A stretch of DNA of 64,000 bases from Doryteuthis pealeii (lineage: Eukaryota > Mollusca > Cephalopoda > Myopsida > Loliginidae), in the NCBI GenBank assembly GCA_023376005.1, contig CM042163.1:3765396-3829395 (forward strand). The letters run 5' to 3'. This document shows positions 27,572-59,882 of this stretch, one piece after another. A model generated the notes under the pieces. That model made no database searches, had not been told where the DNA came from, and saw only the letters and a list, made by a program, of their open reading frames with translations. How positions within the stretch are numbered: the stretch's first letter is position 1; each line of letters starts with the position of its first letter. Made by a program: the position numbers and the translations under genes.

Positions 27572-28245
27572 GACAAGAAAGAACGAGAGAGAGAGTGGGG
27601 AGAGAATGGAGAAATAAGAGAGAGGGGGGAGAATGGAGAGATAAGAGAGAGAGAGAGGGGGAGAGAATTGAGAGATAAGAGAGAGAGAGAGAGGGAGAGA
27701 ATGGAGAAATAAGAGAGAGGGGGGGAGAATGGAGAGATAAGAGAGAGGGGGAGAATGGAGAGATAAGAGAGAGAGAGAGGGGGAAAGAATGGAGAGATAA
27801 GAGAGAGAGAGGGGGAGAGAATTGAGAGATAAGAGAGAGAGAGTGGGGAGAGAATGGAGAAATAAGAGAGAGGGGGAGAATGGAGAGATAGAGAGAGAGG
27901 GGGGGAGAATGGAGAGATAAGAGAGAGAGAGAGAGGGGAAAGAATGGAGAGATAAGAGAGAGAGAGAGGGGGAGAGAATTGAGAGATAAGAGAGAGAGAG
28001 AGGGGGAAAGAATTGAGAGATAAGAGAGAGAGAGAGGGGAGAGAATGGAGAGATAAGAGAGAGAGAGGGGGAGAGAATTGAGAGATAAGAGAGAGAGAGA
28101 GAGGGGAAAGAATGAGAGATAAGAGAGAGAGAGAGGGGGAGAGAATGGAGAGATAAGAGAGAGAGAGGGGGAGAGAATGGAGAGATAAGAGAGAGAGGGG
28201 GGAGAGAATGGAGAGACAAGAAAGAAAGAGAGAGAGAGAGAGACA
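27572..28245 (+). repeat. GA-rich microsatellite/minisatellite
   Basis: About 670 bp of GAGA with an imperfect unit of the form AGAATGGAGAGATAAGAGAG, one strand being pure polypurine. The mirror copy is at 2160-2805. ORFs rich in Leu/Ser on the other strand are repeat artefacts. Confidence 0.9.
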
Positions 28246-28432
28246 AAGAGAAAGTATATCCTGTTGTTGTGCTATCTTTTTTTCATGTTTTGATTTCATG
28301 GTTTTCAATAATTTAATTTAATAATTGATCTCGTTTTAAATTAACAAACTGAAACTATTTTCATTTTCAACAGGTCAAAGGTTCCATTTCAGATTTGAAA
28401 TAACAAAACACAACATTTCTGAGCAAATTTTG

Positions 28433-28438
28433 TTTATT
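28433..28438 (-). promoter_or_regulatory. Candidate polyadenylation signal of TYW2
   Basis: AATAAA on the minus strand about 300 bp beyond the TYW2 stop codon, in an AT-rich 3' region just before a CA microsatellite. Position is plausible for 3'-end processing. In AT-rich DNA the hexamer is common, so this is tentative. Confidence 0.35.
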
Positions 28439-28473
28439 TCTCCAAATATTCTTTGATCTTGAATAGCACCACC

Positions 28474-28526
28474 ATTAAAACACACACACATATACATGCA
28501 CACACACACACACACACACACACACA
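28474..28526 (+). repeat. CA microsatellite
   Basis: CACACA run in the predicted TYW2 3' region, with its mirror GT run near 1858-1920. Confidence 0.85.
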
Positions 28527-28734
28527 ACATATACACATTTACATACCAGAAAACAAGCACACACGCATTCACATAGTACAAAATATTAAATTTTATCCCC
28601 AATTTTTTTCTACTCCTCAGATAGTGTAATTTTATAACCGCCAGTCTGATGCAATTACATGTTAACAAGCTTCACCAACCCAGCACTGGGAATGGAACCT
28701 CCAAGTCTGTCCCCCACCCCACCAATCAACAACC

Positions 28735-50015
<21,281 letters not shown>

Positions 50016-50270
50016 CTGCAATGAAAACAAAAACTAATTTAACAGAAGAAAAAAAATGAAAAAAAAAACATTTTTGTTTTCCACACTTTCTCAACCACAC
50101 ACATTATATAAGTAAGAGTAGATATGAAGCCAACAGTGCTTGCTTACTGACAAGGGGTTCGAGAATCACAGAGGTGAGAAACTGTCAGTAACCAAGTGCT
50201 GTTGACTTCATTACCACACTACACTATCCCCAAAATTGAGCACTATTTACTTATAGATATAGCACACTAT

Positions 50271-50306
<36 letters not shown>

Positions 50307-50647
50307 AGATTTATCCAAAACTTGGTAGTAAGGGATGATTCTATATGTGATTTCTAGATCCACTGTACTAATATTGATGATCCAGTATGTATAAATACAG
50401 TGAATCATAAATCACTAAGGAGAGCTTGTTACCCATCTGATGAGGCAAAAACTTGGGGGAGCCGGTTTAAATCAACTTAGATTTATATGGGCCCCAATTT
50501 TTGTCGAAATAAATTTATTATGGGATTACTGTATTGAGTTCTTCCTTTATTGATATATATATATATATATATATATATAGATGACACCTAATAAAATAAA
50601 ACAAATCTTTAAAAAACAAAATTAAAACTATTTTTCTCTTGTTGGAT

Positions 50648-50660
50648 CTACAAAAATCAT

Positions 50661-50712
<52 letters not shown>
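50648..50712. repeat. TA microsatellites
   Basis: Long TA run; shorter ones at 50270-50304, 50553-50578 and 51339-51360. Confidence 0.9.
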
Positions 50713-50716
<4 letters not shown>

Positions 50717-50897
50717 CATGAGAAGTAGATACACAAGCGATGTGTTTCGATATGGCTTTTTTTTACCCGACAATTTTTGGGAGAATATGTGCTTAATTGA
50801 AGTCGTACCTAATTTTGAAAGTTAATTAATTATTAATTAATTAATTAGGCGGGCAGACCTATTCAAATGTAAGGCTAAACAAATCGAGAAAAATCAA

Positions 50898-50938
50898 TCT
50901 CTGTATGTACATTTCGGCCTATTAGGCCTCATCAGCAG
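50898..50938 (-). ncRNA. Type I hammerhead ribozyme candidate
   Basis: On the minus strand: TCTG, CTGATGAG, stem II GCC-TAATA-GGC closed by G-C, CGAAA, short stem III in ATGTACAT, predicted cleavage after A50903 (UA), then CAGA pairing with TCTG to form stem I. All invariant core positions are present. Stem III is only two or three base pairs, as in many mobile-element hammerheads. Confidence 0.8.
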
Positions 50939-50959
50939 ACCTATAGATAGGAAGACCGC

Positions 50960-51030
50960 CTTGTGCGTGATTCGCACCCCGACTGTCACGCTGACAGGCA
51001 AGCATCGTAACCCCTACACCAACTGGACTT
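50960..51030 (-). ncRNA. tRNA-like pol III promoter head
   Basis: On the minus strand, GTTGGTGTAGGGGTTACG resembles an A box and GGGGTGCGAATC a B box, about 35 bp apart. The intervening GCTTGCCTGTCAGCGTGACA has a degraded anticodon-arm look. It is a SINE head, not a functional tRNA. Confidence 0.6.
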
Positions 51031-51324
51031 TCTTAGATTTTTCGTTTTGTTTAGAAGTAGGTTTTTATCCATCTTATAGTGACTTTTTCTACACGACAGT
51101 ATGAGAAGTAAATAAACAAACGATGTGTTTTGATATGGCTTTTTTTTAGCTGACAATTTTTGGGAGAATATGTGCTTAATTGAAGTCGTACCTAATTTTG
51201 AATAGGTATGCCCATACATTTGAATAGGTATGCCCGCCTAATTAATTAATTATTAATTAATTAACTTTCAAAATTAGGTACGACTTCAATTAAGCACATA
51301 TTCTCCCAAAAAACATATACATAT

Positions 51325-51360
<36 letters not shown>

Positions 51361-51363
51361 GTA

Positions 51364-52010
51364 TCTTATTATAATGGAGATTGTGTGCTTTTCCGTCTGT
51401 AACCGAAACTATATTCCTACTCAAGTCACAATTCTCTTAGTTATTGACATCACATTCTCCCTGATTTTATTTTTATCTAAACCTCAATAAAATGGTCTTA
51501 CATTATTAATACTGTTAACTATGTCTACATACTGACAACATGCAATTATATTTATATATACAACAAAATAGTGTTTTACAATGTGAACGGGAAGGCTAAT
51601 TTGCATATTAATATAAAAAATTTGAATTTAATAAATATGTGCTTAGTATTATTGATTTCTAACTGTTTGGTTTTATTTTAATGAATATAAGCAAAAATCT
51701 CTTCAATGAATCTTAAATGAAAGCCATTAACAAGATAAAATAACTGTCATTTTATTCTTTACTTCCTCTTATAACTAAATACTTAAATTCGAAAAAATAA
51801 CAATGAAAGACGAGAGTGATGGAAGAGTAAGTTTCATTGTTCCATTTTTTATTATACTCCCTCTGTTTCAAATCTTTTATTATACTCCCTCTGTTTCAAA
51901 TCTTTTTATCTGTATTCTTATTTAGTTTCATTAGCCTTTCTAATTTAATACAATATTTTATTACGTTAAAACTTAAATACTTGCACCCGGAGGGTGCATA
52001 TATTTGCTAG
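51364..52010 (+). mobile_element. Helitron-1 copy 3
   Basis: 647 bp, same termini. Contains a small duplication (TTATACTCCCTCTGTTTCAA twice near 51850-51905) and an internal deletion near 51488. Immediately followed by a partial fourth-type copy. Confidence 0.87.
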
Positions 52011-52110
52011 TATATTATAATGGAGATTGTATGCTGTAACTGAAAGTACATTACTACTCAAGTAACGATCCCCTTAGTTATTTATGTCACATTTTCCATG
52101 ATTTTAGTTT
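52011..52110 (+). mobile_element. Partial Helitron-1 5' end abutting copy 3
   Basis: Begins TATATTATAATGGAGATTGT right at the CTAG end of copy 3 and follows the family consensus for about 100 bp before diverging. Confidence 0.65.
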
Positions 52111-52329
52111 TAAAAATGTTTTTGATCATTATTTGTAAAATAGAGACAAAAAAGTTACATCCACACACACATGCACACGCACACATCCACATACAATTAT
52201 CAAGATCTATTTGGAAAAAAATTGGGCAAACTAGAACGATATAAATGGAGCTGGACTTTTACCAGCTGGGTGCTTATGCTGTATGAAATTCAAAACTCTT
52301 TTCTAAAAAAATTGCCAGTTGGGTTAATT

Positions 52330-52625
52330 TCAAAAGTAGGGAGAAAAAATGGGTGTGGGTGGGTGGGGAGAAAAAAGAGGGAGAAAAAATGGTGTGGGTG
52401 GGTGAGGGAGAAAAAATGGGTGTGTGGGTGGGTGAGGGAGAAAAAAATGGGTGTGGGTGGGTGAGGGAGAAAAAAATGGGTGTGGGTGGGTGAGGGAGAA
52501 AAAATGGGTGTGGGTGGGTGAGGAGAAAAAAAATGAAAAAAATGGTGTGGTGGGTGAGGGAGGAGAAAAAAAATGGGTGTGGGTGGGTGAGGGAGAAAAA
52601 AATGGGTGTGGTGGGTGTAGGGTTT
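52330..52625 (+). repeat. G-rich minisatellite
   Basis: About ten units of around 27 bp of the form AAAATGGGTGTGGGTGGGTG followed by AGGGAG. Four or more GGG runs per two units on one strand make G-quadruplex formation plausible. Confidence 0.92.
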
Positions 52626-52699
52626 GAACCTGGCAATTGCCAATTGAAATGAAAATGAAAAGTCATTAAGTAAAGAAATATCTATACACTCAGCCAATT

Positions 52700-52966
52700 T
52701 AGAACAAGAGAGATGTTTTTAAAAACATTTAAAAAAAATAAATAATAAATAATAAAAAAAAAAAAATAATTTTTTCTGTTGCATTTCTTTTTCTAGTTAT
52801 TCAAATGACACTTTCTTTTTTAAGATGATATAAAAATTTTTTAAATAAAATAAAAAAATTACAAAAAAAAAAAAAAAAATATTTTTTTTTTTCCTTTTCC
52901 ACTTATTTTCTATATCAGTTATTGAAATGACACTTTTTTAAAAAAAAATAAATCTCTGCTCAACAA

Positions 52967-53001
<35 letters not shown>

Positions 53002-53275
53002 ACAACCCCCCCCCTCCCCCAAAAAAAAAAAACAGAATTTTTTTCTCTTTTTCATTTCTTTTCTATTTAAGTTATTGACATGACACTTCTTTTTTCTTCT
53101 TAAGATAAAATAAATCTCTGCTTTCACCAGAGAAAAAAAAAAAAAAAAAAAAAAATTGTTTTTTTCTTTTCCATTTCTTTTCTATTTAAGTTATTGAAAC
53201 GACTTTTCTTTTTTTTTTTCTTAAGATAAAATAAATCTCTTCTTTCTCCCCTGAAGAAAAAAAAAAAAAGAAAAA
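52700..53275 (+). repeat. Degenerate repeat with A/T homopolymers
   Basis: Three or four copies of a roughly 120-bp unit with TTCATTTCTTTTCTATTTAA, GTTATTGAAATGAC, TTAAGATAAAATAAATCTCT and long A runs. No gene. Confidence 0.7.
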
Positions 53276-53377
53276 AGATCACTAGTTATCCAAGATATAA
53301 ATTAGATTCTATCACTATAAAATTATCAGTGTTAAGAATCTGATGAGAGAACATCAGAGTTTAATCTCATCAGGAGG

Positions 53378-53402
53378 CAGCAGCAGCAGCAGCAGCAGCA
53401 GC
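53378..53402 (+). repeat. CAG/GCA trinucleotide repeat
   Basis: About eight GCA units, not in a supported coding frame. Confidence 0.9.
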
Positions 53403-53768
53403 AACGGGATGAGGAGGAATGAGCCAAGGCCCTCTAAGATATCTTAGAAGGCGCTGGATGAGCACTAAAAGAATTTAGGGTCACAGGATCAATCCGTGAA
53501 ATGTTCTATAAAAAAAAAATGGAAATACAGAAGGAATTAAGCTATATTTGGCACAACTCACTCCTACCCACACTCCCACTTACACAAAGAACAAAGAATA
53601 AACAAAGAGAGATAAATATAACAAACGTCGAATTGAAAATCTTCTACAAAAAAAAACAGGAAACATTTTGTTCTTTGTTAAGTAATTGAACAGAGAAAAT
53701 CTGGGGGAAATATTTATCATCACAAAATTTGGAGGGAGATAAAAATAAAAATTAAATAAAAAAGGTGG

Positions 53769-54252
53769 TAATTTATGAGGAAGTGCGTCCCGGTCTCCTG
53801 CCTCAGAAATTGCTACCCGGTGACTATTAAAATAACGTCCCCAGCTATGTCGGTGTTACTTGAAAGAAAACAACCAACTTAGGGCGTTAAATGTATTTTA
53901 GAGGGGGGGTGGCTTCTCTTTTTTGTCCTAATTCTTATTTATTTATCGTAATTTGTCGTAATTCTTGTTTATTTATCGTAATTTGTCGTAATTCTTGTTT
54001 AGATATGAAGATGGATATATAGTTTGGAATAGACTGAGATAGATAGATAGATAGATAGATAGATAAACATTTAAACAAAATAATATAGATAGATTTTTTG
54101 TCGTAATTCTTGTTTATTTAAACTAAAAACAAGACATTAAACAAACATGAATAAAAGAAAATCTGAGACGACATAGCTGGGGACTTTATTTTAATAGTCA
54201 CCGGGTAGCAATTTCTGAGGCAGGAGACCGGGACGCACTTCCTCATAAATTA
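53769..54252. mobile_element. MITE-1 copy 1
   Basis: Inverted ends of about 80 bp: TAATTTATGAGGAAGTGCGT, CCGGTCTCCTGCCTCAGAAA, TTGCTACCCGGTGACTATTA and their complement. The interior has GTCGTAATTCTTGTTTATTT repeats and an ATAG tract. Non-coding. Confidence 0.88.
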
Positions 54253-54295
54253 TCAAAAAGGTTCTTTATTCCCAAATATTTACCAACTTCTCTTG

Positions 54296-54331
<36 letters not shown>

Positions 54332-54332
54332 A

Positions 54333-54611
54333 ACCCCTCCACACGAGCAGGATGTGACACAAGGTCAATTTCTTAAGCGGAGTTCAACAGGTTTTGAATT
54401 CAGAATTTTCCTTCTCCTAGACCGGTTGCCTAACCAAGGTTAAAGAGCCCAGTCTGCCCTACTATTTATCCATAGCTGGAGGGAGAGTAGGATTCATACC
54501 TTTCCCAAGGGTATTAGCGCTAAGTGAAAAGTCAATTACCACGACCAGGATTTGAACTCAGGGGCAACGAGTCCATTTCCTAAGACTTTAACCATCGCAC
54601 CACGCGCTTCC
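54333..54611 (-). mobile_element. SINE-C (tRNA-derived)
   Basis: Best-preserved copy. Minus-strand head with GTGGTGCGATGGTTAAAGTC and GAGTTCAAATCCTG, body with GGGAAAGGTATGAATCC and AGGGCAGACTGGGCTCTTTA, and a 3' part with TGACCTTGTGTCAC ending at a TA run. Confidence 0.85.
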
Positions 54612-54712
54612 TAAAATTTTGCTTTTTCTATAAGTACTCAAATATTACTATAATGAATATTTGGTGTCCGTCAGTTTGTATGTTACTATTTACCTTACAA
54701 TATCCTCTGTTG

Positions 54713-54945
54713 GTAGAGTGTCCAACAAGGAATAACAAGTTCCCGGGTTCGATACTGGCCCTCGCCAACTCAGCGCTTCAGCAGCACAGGAATCTGTGCA
54801 ATAAAATGAGGAGCTGATGGTAGGTGTGGCACTCCGCTTTAGACACCAAAACAATCTCCTTGGTCTAGTGCTAGTGAAAAGGGGATAGACTCCTTCGCTG
54901 TCTGGCTGATACTGACTTTAAGCCTCCCTGGTGATTTTACGATGC
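54713..54945 (+). mobile_element. SINE-B (tRNA-derived), diverged
   Basis: Partial A box (GTTGGTAGAG), B box (GGGTTCGATACTG), body AACAATCTCCTTGGTCTAG and 3' end GTGATTTTACGATG. Confidence 0.75.
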
Positions 54946-55291
54946 ATTATCAATGAGTATTCAATTTATAATCAAAATCATTAATACATTGAATAAATCT
55001 TATTTATTAACGATGTCTCGATGAAAATCTGAGTTAGATTTGCCTCAAAACAGCCCATGTTATTAGTGCGTTTAAAATCCTGCGATGTGTCTTATATATC
55101 ACTAAGAAATAAAGGTTTACATAATATATGGTGTGGTTAATTTGCATACTGGTTTTAACAAAACCGGGTTTAATAAATAATTACTTGATGTTATTGATCT
55201 CTAATATTATTGTTTTATTCTTCAACATATTAAAATCAATCCTATGAATGACTTTATATAGAAATCAATTAAAATATAATTCATAATTTGG

Positions 55292-55759
55292 TAATTCATG
55301 AGGAAGTGCATCCCGGTCTCCTGCCTCAGAAATTGCTACCCGGTGACTATCAAAATAACAACCCCAGCTCGTCGTAATTCTTGTTTATTTATCGTAATTT
55401 GTCGTAATTCTTGTTTAGATATGAAAATGGATATATAGTTTTGAATAGACTGAGATAGATAAACAAACAAAATAATATAGATAGATATGAACAAATGGAG
55501 ATAGATATTTTTGACAAGTAAATGTATTGGGGGGGGGTCGCATCTTTTTTTGTCGTAATTCTTGTTTATTTAAACTAAAAACAAGACATTAAACAAACAT
55601 GAATAAAAAAAAATCTTAGTATTTAAAGTAATATAGATAAATATGACCAAATTGAGATAGATGGATAGTTTTGAATAGACTGAGCTGGGTCGTTATTTTA
55701 ATAGTCACCGAGCAGCAACTCTTGAGGCAGGAGACTGGGACGCACTTCCTCATAAATTA
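55292..55759. mobile_element. MITE-1 copy 2
   Basis: Same inverted ends and interior as 53769-54252, about 468 bp, more diverged at the left end. Confidence 0.85.
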
Positions 55760-56074
55760 CCCATAATTTTAATATTACAAATAAAACAAACACATAACTT
55801 TTATTTAATTCATTTCAATTTTACGTTGGGCATTTAAGGGATGCAAGACGATTTGGAAAGTTTCATTTTCAAAATTGGGTGAAATAAAATGGAACAAATA
55901 TGAAATCTGTGATTAAACGACACCAGATAATCTGTATTCATATTTTTGCATTACATCTTGGATGATTCGGAGGGTCTCATTCTTAACTAGAGGGTGTTGC
56001 AAAATGATAACAGTCATACAATTAAGGAACAAGAGTATTATTATTATTATTTTGCTCCTTATGAATTATTCTCA

Positions 56075-56340
56075 CCAGCATGATGGTCTTTCACTGGAAG
56101 TGGCAACAAGTCTCCTCAGGTCTCCAGGACTTTTCTGAGTATTCTAGCAGATCTCAACAATCCTGTTATTTGAATGGTCTCAATTCACTATCATTATTAT
56201 GTGAGTTTTTCACATCAGTGTTAACTGATGGTCTTTTGCTGGAGTCTGAGTGACAACATGTCTCCTCAGGTCTCCAGGAATGTTCTATTCTAGCAGATCT
56301 CAACAATCCTGTTGTCTGGATGGTCTCAATTCATTATTAT
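56075..56340 (+). repeat. Two-copy tandem repeat, about 155 bp
   Basis: Two units with TCTCCTCAGGTCTCCAGGA and AGCAGATCTCAACAATCCTG. Unknown origin. Confidence 0.75.
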
Positions 56341-56342
56341 TA

Positions 56343-56969
56343 CTAGCAAATATATGCACCCTCCGGGTGCAACTATTTAAGTTTTAATGTAATAAAATAT
56401 CGTATTAAATTAGAAACGCTATTGAAACTAAATAAGAATGCAGATAAAAAATTTGAAACAGAGGAGGGTATAATCGAAAAATAGAACAACTGAAACTTAC
56501 TCATCCATCACTCTTGTCTTTCATTGTTATTTTTTTTAATTTAAGTATTTAGTTAAAATACGAAGTAAAGAATAAAATGACACTTATCTTTTCTTGTTAA
56601 TGGATTTCATTTAAGATTAATTGAAGAGATTTTACTTATATTCATTAAAATAAAATCAAACAGTTAGAAATCAATAATACTATGCATATATTTATTAAAA
56701 TTACATTTCTAATATCAATATGCAAATTAGCCTTCCCGTTCACACTGTAAACCGCTATTTTGTTGTATATATAAATATAATTGCATGTTATTATTATGTA
56801 GATATGGTTATCAGTATAAATAATGTAAAACAATTTTATTAATAATTGAGGTTAAAATAAGGATAAATTCATGGTGAATGTGACGTCAATTACTAAGGGA
56901 ATTGTGACTTGAGTAGTGATTTAGTTTCGGTTACAGACAGAAAAACACACAATCTCCATTATAATAAGA
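56343..56969 (-). mobile_element. Helitron-1 copy 4 (inverted)
   Basis: 627 bp on the minus strand. The 3' end with hairpin and CTAG is at 56343 and the TC start at 56969. Flanks A/T. The internal frame is broken in this copy. Confidence 0.87.
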
Positions 56970-57254
56970 TTTTTTATTGTTGTTATTATTATTTTCTTCA
57001 TATTTATTTATTTATTATATCTTTTATTCAAGGTTTTAGGAATTTATTTCTGTTTTGGATTCGTTAGTTTTTTGGTGGCTTGACAAGAATTATTTCCGTG
57101 CCTGCATTTGGATATGAGTTCTGATTGTTTTTTGAGCAGTTTGTTTTCAATTAAGGAACACCAGTATTAATATACAGATGTGAACAGGAATATTTTCACA
57201 CGCAAAGATTATAATTCACAGACATTAAGACTATAAATAACACAGCTTATTTAC

Positions 57255-57348
57255 CTTTTCTCTTTGCTAGAGGCAAGTTTTTCAGCATAAGATCATTTAT
57301 AAAGTCGAGATCTCTCCACCGTACATGAACACCTCGGCTTGGTGACAT
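57255..57348 (-). CDS. Possible small exon, unrecognised
   Basis: Open frame of 31 codons from an ATG (MSPSRGVHVRWRDLDFINDL and on to KRK) ending at a reasonable donor, AAAAG|GTAAAT. It is not in phase with the next TYW2 exon, and I do not recognise the peptide. It may be chance. Confidence 0.2.
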
Positions 57349-57892
57349 TCCGCTTTTAAGTGGGAGGGTGTGTGTGGCATAGTAACTAAAGTGCTGGACT
57401 ACAACATCATAGTAAACAGGTTCAAACTTCAGTTGTGCAATTAAGTTCACTTTCAAATAAATACTCTTGGGAAAGGTATGAACTCCTTCACCCTCCCCCA
57501 GCTATGGGTTAAATATACCACTACTGTTTTTCTACAAGGATGGCTTTGGCATTAAATAACCCACAAAGATTCATATGCCATTAAACAAAGAAACCAAACC
57601 AAGCAAAAAACCTGACCTGCTTGCTGGTTGGTGGGTTGGATTTTACGGCATATCAACCCTTGTTGGGTTATTTTATGAGTTAAGTTTTTAAGGGCCATCC
57701 TTGGTAAAGAGTCTTACGATAACGAATCCTTTGGTAATTCTCTCAGGTAGAGAATCCTAAGTTCCTTCATCAATGGCGCAAGTATACTGAGAAAGAATCA
57801 GTGTTTAAGTAATGTATCAGCCATGCAGCATGGTCAGTGATTGGCTAAGGAATAGACCACATGATCTCGCCTAGTCTATAAATCCTGGTGCT

Positions 57893-58082
57893 AATACCCT
57901 TGGGAAAGGTATGAATCTTACTCTCCCTCCAGCTATGGGTAAATAGTAGGGCAGACTGGGCTCTTTAACCTTGGTTAGGCAACCGGTCTAGGAGAAGGAA
58001 AACTCTGAATTCAAACCTGTTGAACCCAGCTTAAGAAATTGACCTTGTGTCGCATCCTGCTCATGTGGGGGGTTGGTAAATA
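57893..58082 (+). mobile_element. SINE-C, head missing
   Basis: Plus-strand copy from GTGCTAATACCCTTGGGAAA to GGGGGGTTGGTAAATATG. Lacks the tRNA-like head. Confidence 0.75.
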
Positions 58083-58114
58083 TGTATGTATATAAAAAAT
58101 CTATCAACATATGT

Positions 58115-58340
58115 CAAAGACATTTTCTTATTTTCATTTTTTCTATTTAACGTATAGATGAGTACAGGTACTAACACTCAGGGTCAAAGTGGACCTGGGA
58201 GTAATGGTGATAAAAGGGATTCTCCTCACTCCCCCAGAACTCCAGAATTGGAACTTTACCATTAGATGCAGTTCAATGTCATACCCAGGACACCCTGCTG
58301 CCTGGTGACGACCATGAATCTATTCTTGGTGCAGGCCTCA
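58115..58340 (-). repeat. SINE-A relative, diverged
   Basis: Carries AGTACAGGTACTAACACTCA, a GGTCAAAGTGGACCTGGGAG block and ATACCCAGGAC. Other partial relatives lie at 35205-35300, 57520-57680 and 60195-60240. Confidence 0.5.
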
Positions 58341-58775
58341 CTAAGATTGTACGTACCTCAACAAAGCATGATTAAACACACCAGCTGCTCTACCAACTGA
58401 TCTATGAAAAATTATAGGTTTGCAGGTGCTCATATCAAACCTACAAACTTTATTTTGTGTTTTGATCCCCCTTTAATGCCATGTTTGTTGTTATTGTATA
58501 TTCACATCATCATCATCATCATAATCATCATCGTGGCTTGGCTTTGTGAACAAAGATTAAAGGGGTGGTCCACATTGACTGCAGACATGTTCATGGTTGT
58601 TAATTATCAAGCCTCATCTAAAAAATAACAAAAAAACACCTGAAGAAGGTCGGAGGGCACATCAGCTAAACGCTGTGTATATAGCAATAAAGATGAGGAG
58701 AACAGTCCCAAAAATCTAAATAATTCAAATTATAAAGCCTCATCTCAAAAATTCAGACAAATACGTCGAATTATA

Positions 58776-59032
58776 GGGGCGGGTTAGCTCAGTCGGTTGG
58801 GCGTTCGGCTAGAAACCACAAGGTTCATAGTTCGATACCAGCCCTCGCCAACTCAGCGTATGAGTAGCACAGGGATCTGTGCGGTAAAGTAAGGAGCTGA
58901 TAGTAGGTGTGGCGCTCCATCTCGGACGCAAAAACAATCTCCTTGCTCTAGCACTAGTGAAAAGGGGATAGACTCCCTCGCTGATTGGCTGATACCGACT
59001 TTAGGCCACCCCCGACGACTTTACTTACTTAC
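58776..59032 (+). mobile_element. SINE-B (tRNA-derived), colinear full copy
   Basis: Head GGGTTAGCTCAGTCGGTTGG and AGTTCGATACCAGCC, body with AGCACAGGGATCTGTGCGGT and ACAATCTCCTTG, 3' end GACGACTTTACTTACTTAC. Reference copy for the family in this window. Confidence 0.87.
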
Positions 59033-59297
59033 AGTTATTTTAGTGTGTTAGTCTGTAGACTAAAACAGATAACAGTAGGGCAAGAAAATCAACACGTGAC
59101 ACATGCCCCCCCTCACCACACCCCCAAACCCCATGTAGATATTCATGAACAAAGATAGATATAGATAAGTAAATAAGCAAAAATGGAGAACAAAAGCAAG
59201 CAGTGAAAAACAGTTTAACTCTTTTCAAACTGGTCTAATTTCAAGATGAATAACTGGTGTTGTTATTATCGGCCAGAAGACTAAAATCTAATGGAGG

Positions 59298-59882
59298 GGG
59301 AGAAAGAGAGAGAAAGAAAAAAGAAAGAAAAGAAAGAAAAGAAAGAAAGAAAGAAGAAAAAAGAGAAAAAAGAAAGAAAAAGAAAAGAAAGAGAAAAAGA
59401 AAGAAAAGAAAAAAGAAAAAAAGAGAAAAAAGAAAGAGAAAAGAAAAGAGAAAGAAAGAGAAGAAAGAAAAAAGAGAAAAGAAAAGAAAGAAAAGAAAGA
59501 AGAGAAAAGAAAGAAAGAGAAAGAAGAGAAAAAAGAAAGAGAAAGAAAAAAAAGAAAAAGAGAAAGAAAGAAAAAAGAAAAGAAAGAAAGAGAAAAAAGA
59601 AAGAAAGAAAAGAAAGAAAGAAAGAAAGAAAAAAAGAGAAAAAAGAAAGAAAAAGAAAGAGAAAGAAAGAAAGAGAAAAAAGAAAAGAGAAAGAAGAAAA
59701 AAAAGAAAGAGAAAAAAGAAAGAGAAAGAAAAGAAAAGAAAAAAGAAGAAAAGAAAGAGAAAAAAAAGAAAAAAGAAAAAAAAAGAAAGAAAAAAAAAGA
59801 GAAAAAAAGAAAAAAAGAAGAAAAAAAAGAAAAAAAAGAGAAAAAAGAAAAGAAAAAAAAAAGAAAAAGAAAAGAAAGAGAG
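59298..59882 (+). repeat. Polypurine AAAGA microsatellite
   Basis: About 585 bp of A and G only on the plus strand, irregular AAAGA/AAAAG units. Long Lys/Arg/Glu and Phe/Ser/Leu ORFs here are repeat artefacts. Potential triplex (H-DNA) former. Confidence 0.95.

Larger units (their letters stand above)
50736..51310 (-). mobile_element. tRNA-headed repeat bearing a hammerhead, with direct and inverted flanks
   Basis: A segment of about 85 bp (GATGTGTTTCGATATGGC ... GAAGTCGTACCTAATTTTGA) occurs directly repeated at 50736-50825 and 51117-51205, with a further inverted part at 51270-51310. Between the direct copies, on the minus strand, lie a tRNA-like head (51030 to 50960) and a hammerhead core (50938 to 50898). 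It looks like a SINE or retrozyme-like insertion. Confidence 0.7.

Noticed and set aside
27535..28308. Ser/Leu-rich ORFs of about 240 codons
   Set aside because: Translation of the GA/CT microsatellite; open in all frames of the polypyrimidine strand.
52274..52697. Pro/His/Phe-rich minus-strand ORFs
   Set aside because: Translation of the G-rich minisatellite.
53338..53380. Additional hammerhead suggested by CTGATGAG
   Set aside because: No CGAAA partner or stem II at the required spacing; also CTGATGAG near 50437 has none.
57255..57348. First coding exon of TYW2
   Set aside because: Its donor leaves one overhanging base, while exon A needs two. The alternative frame has an in-frame TGA just upstream.
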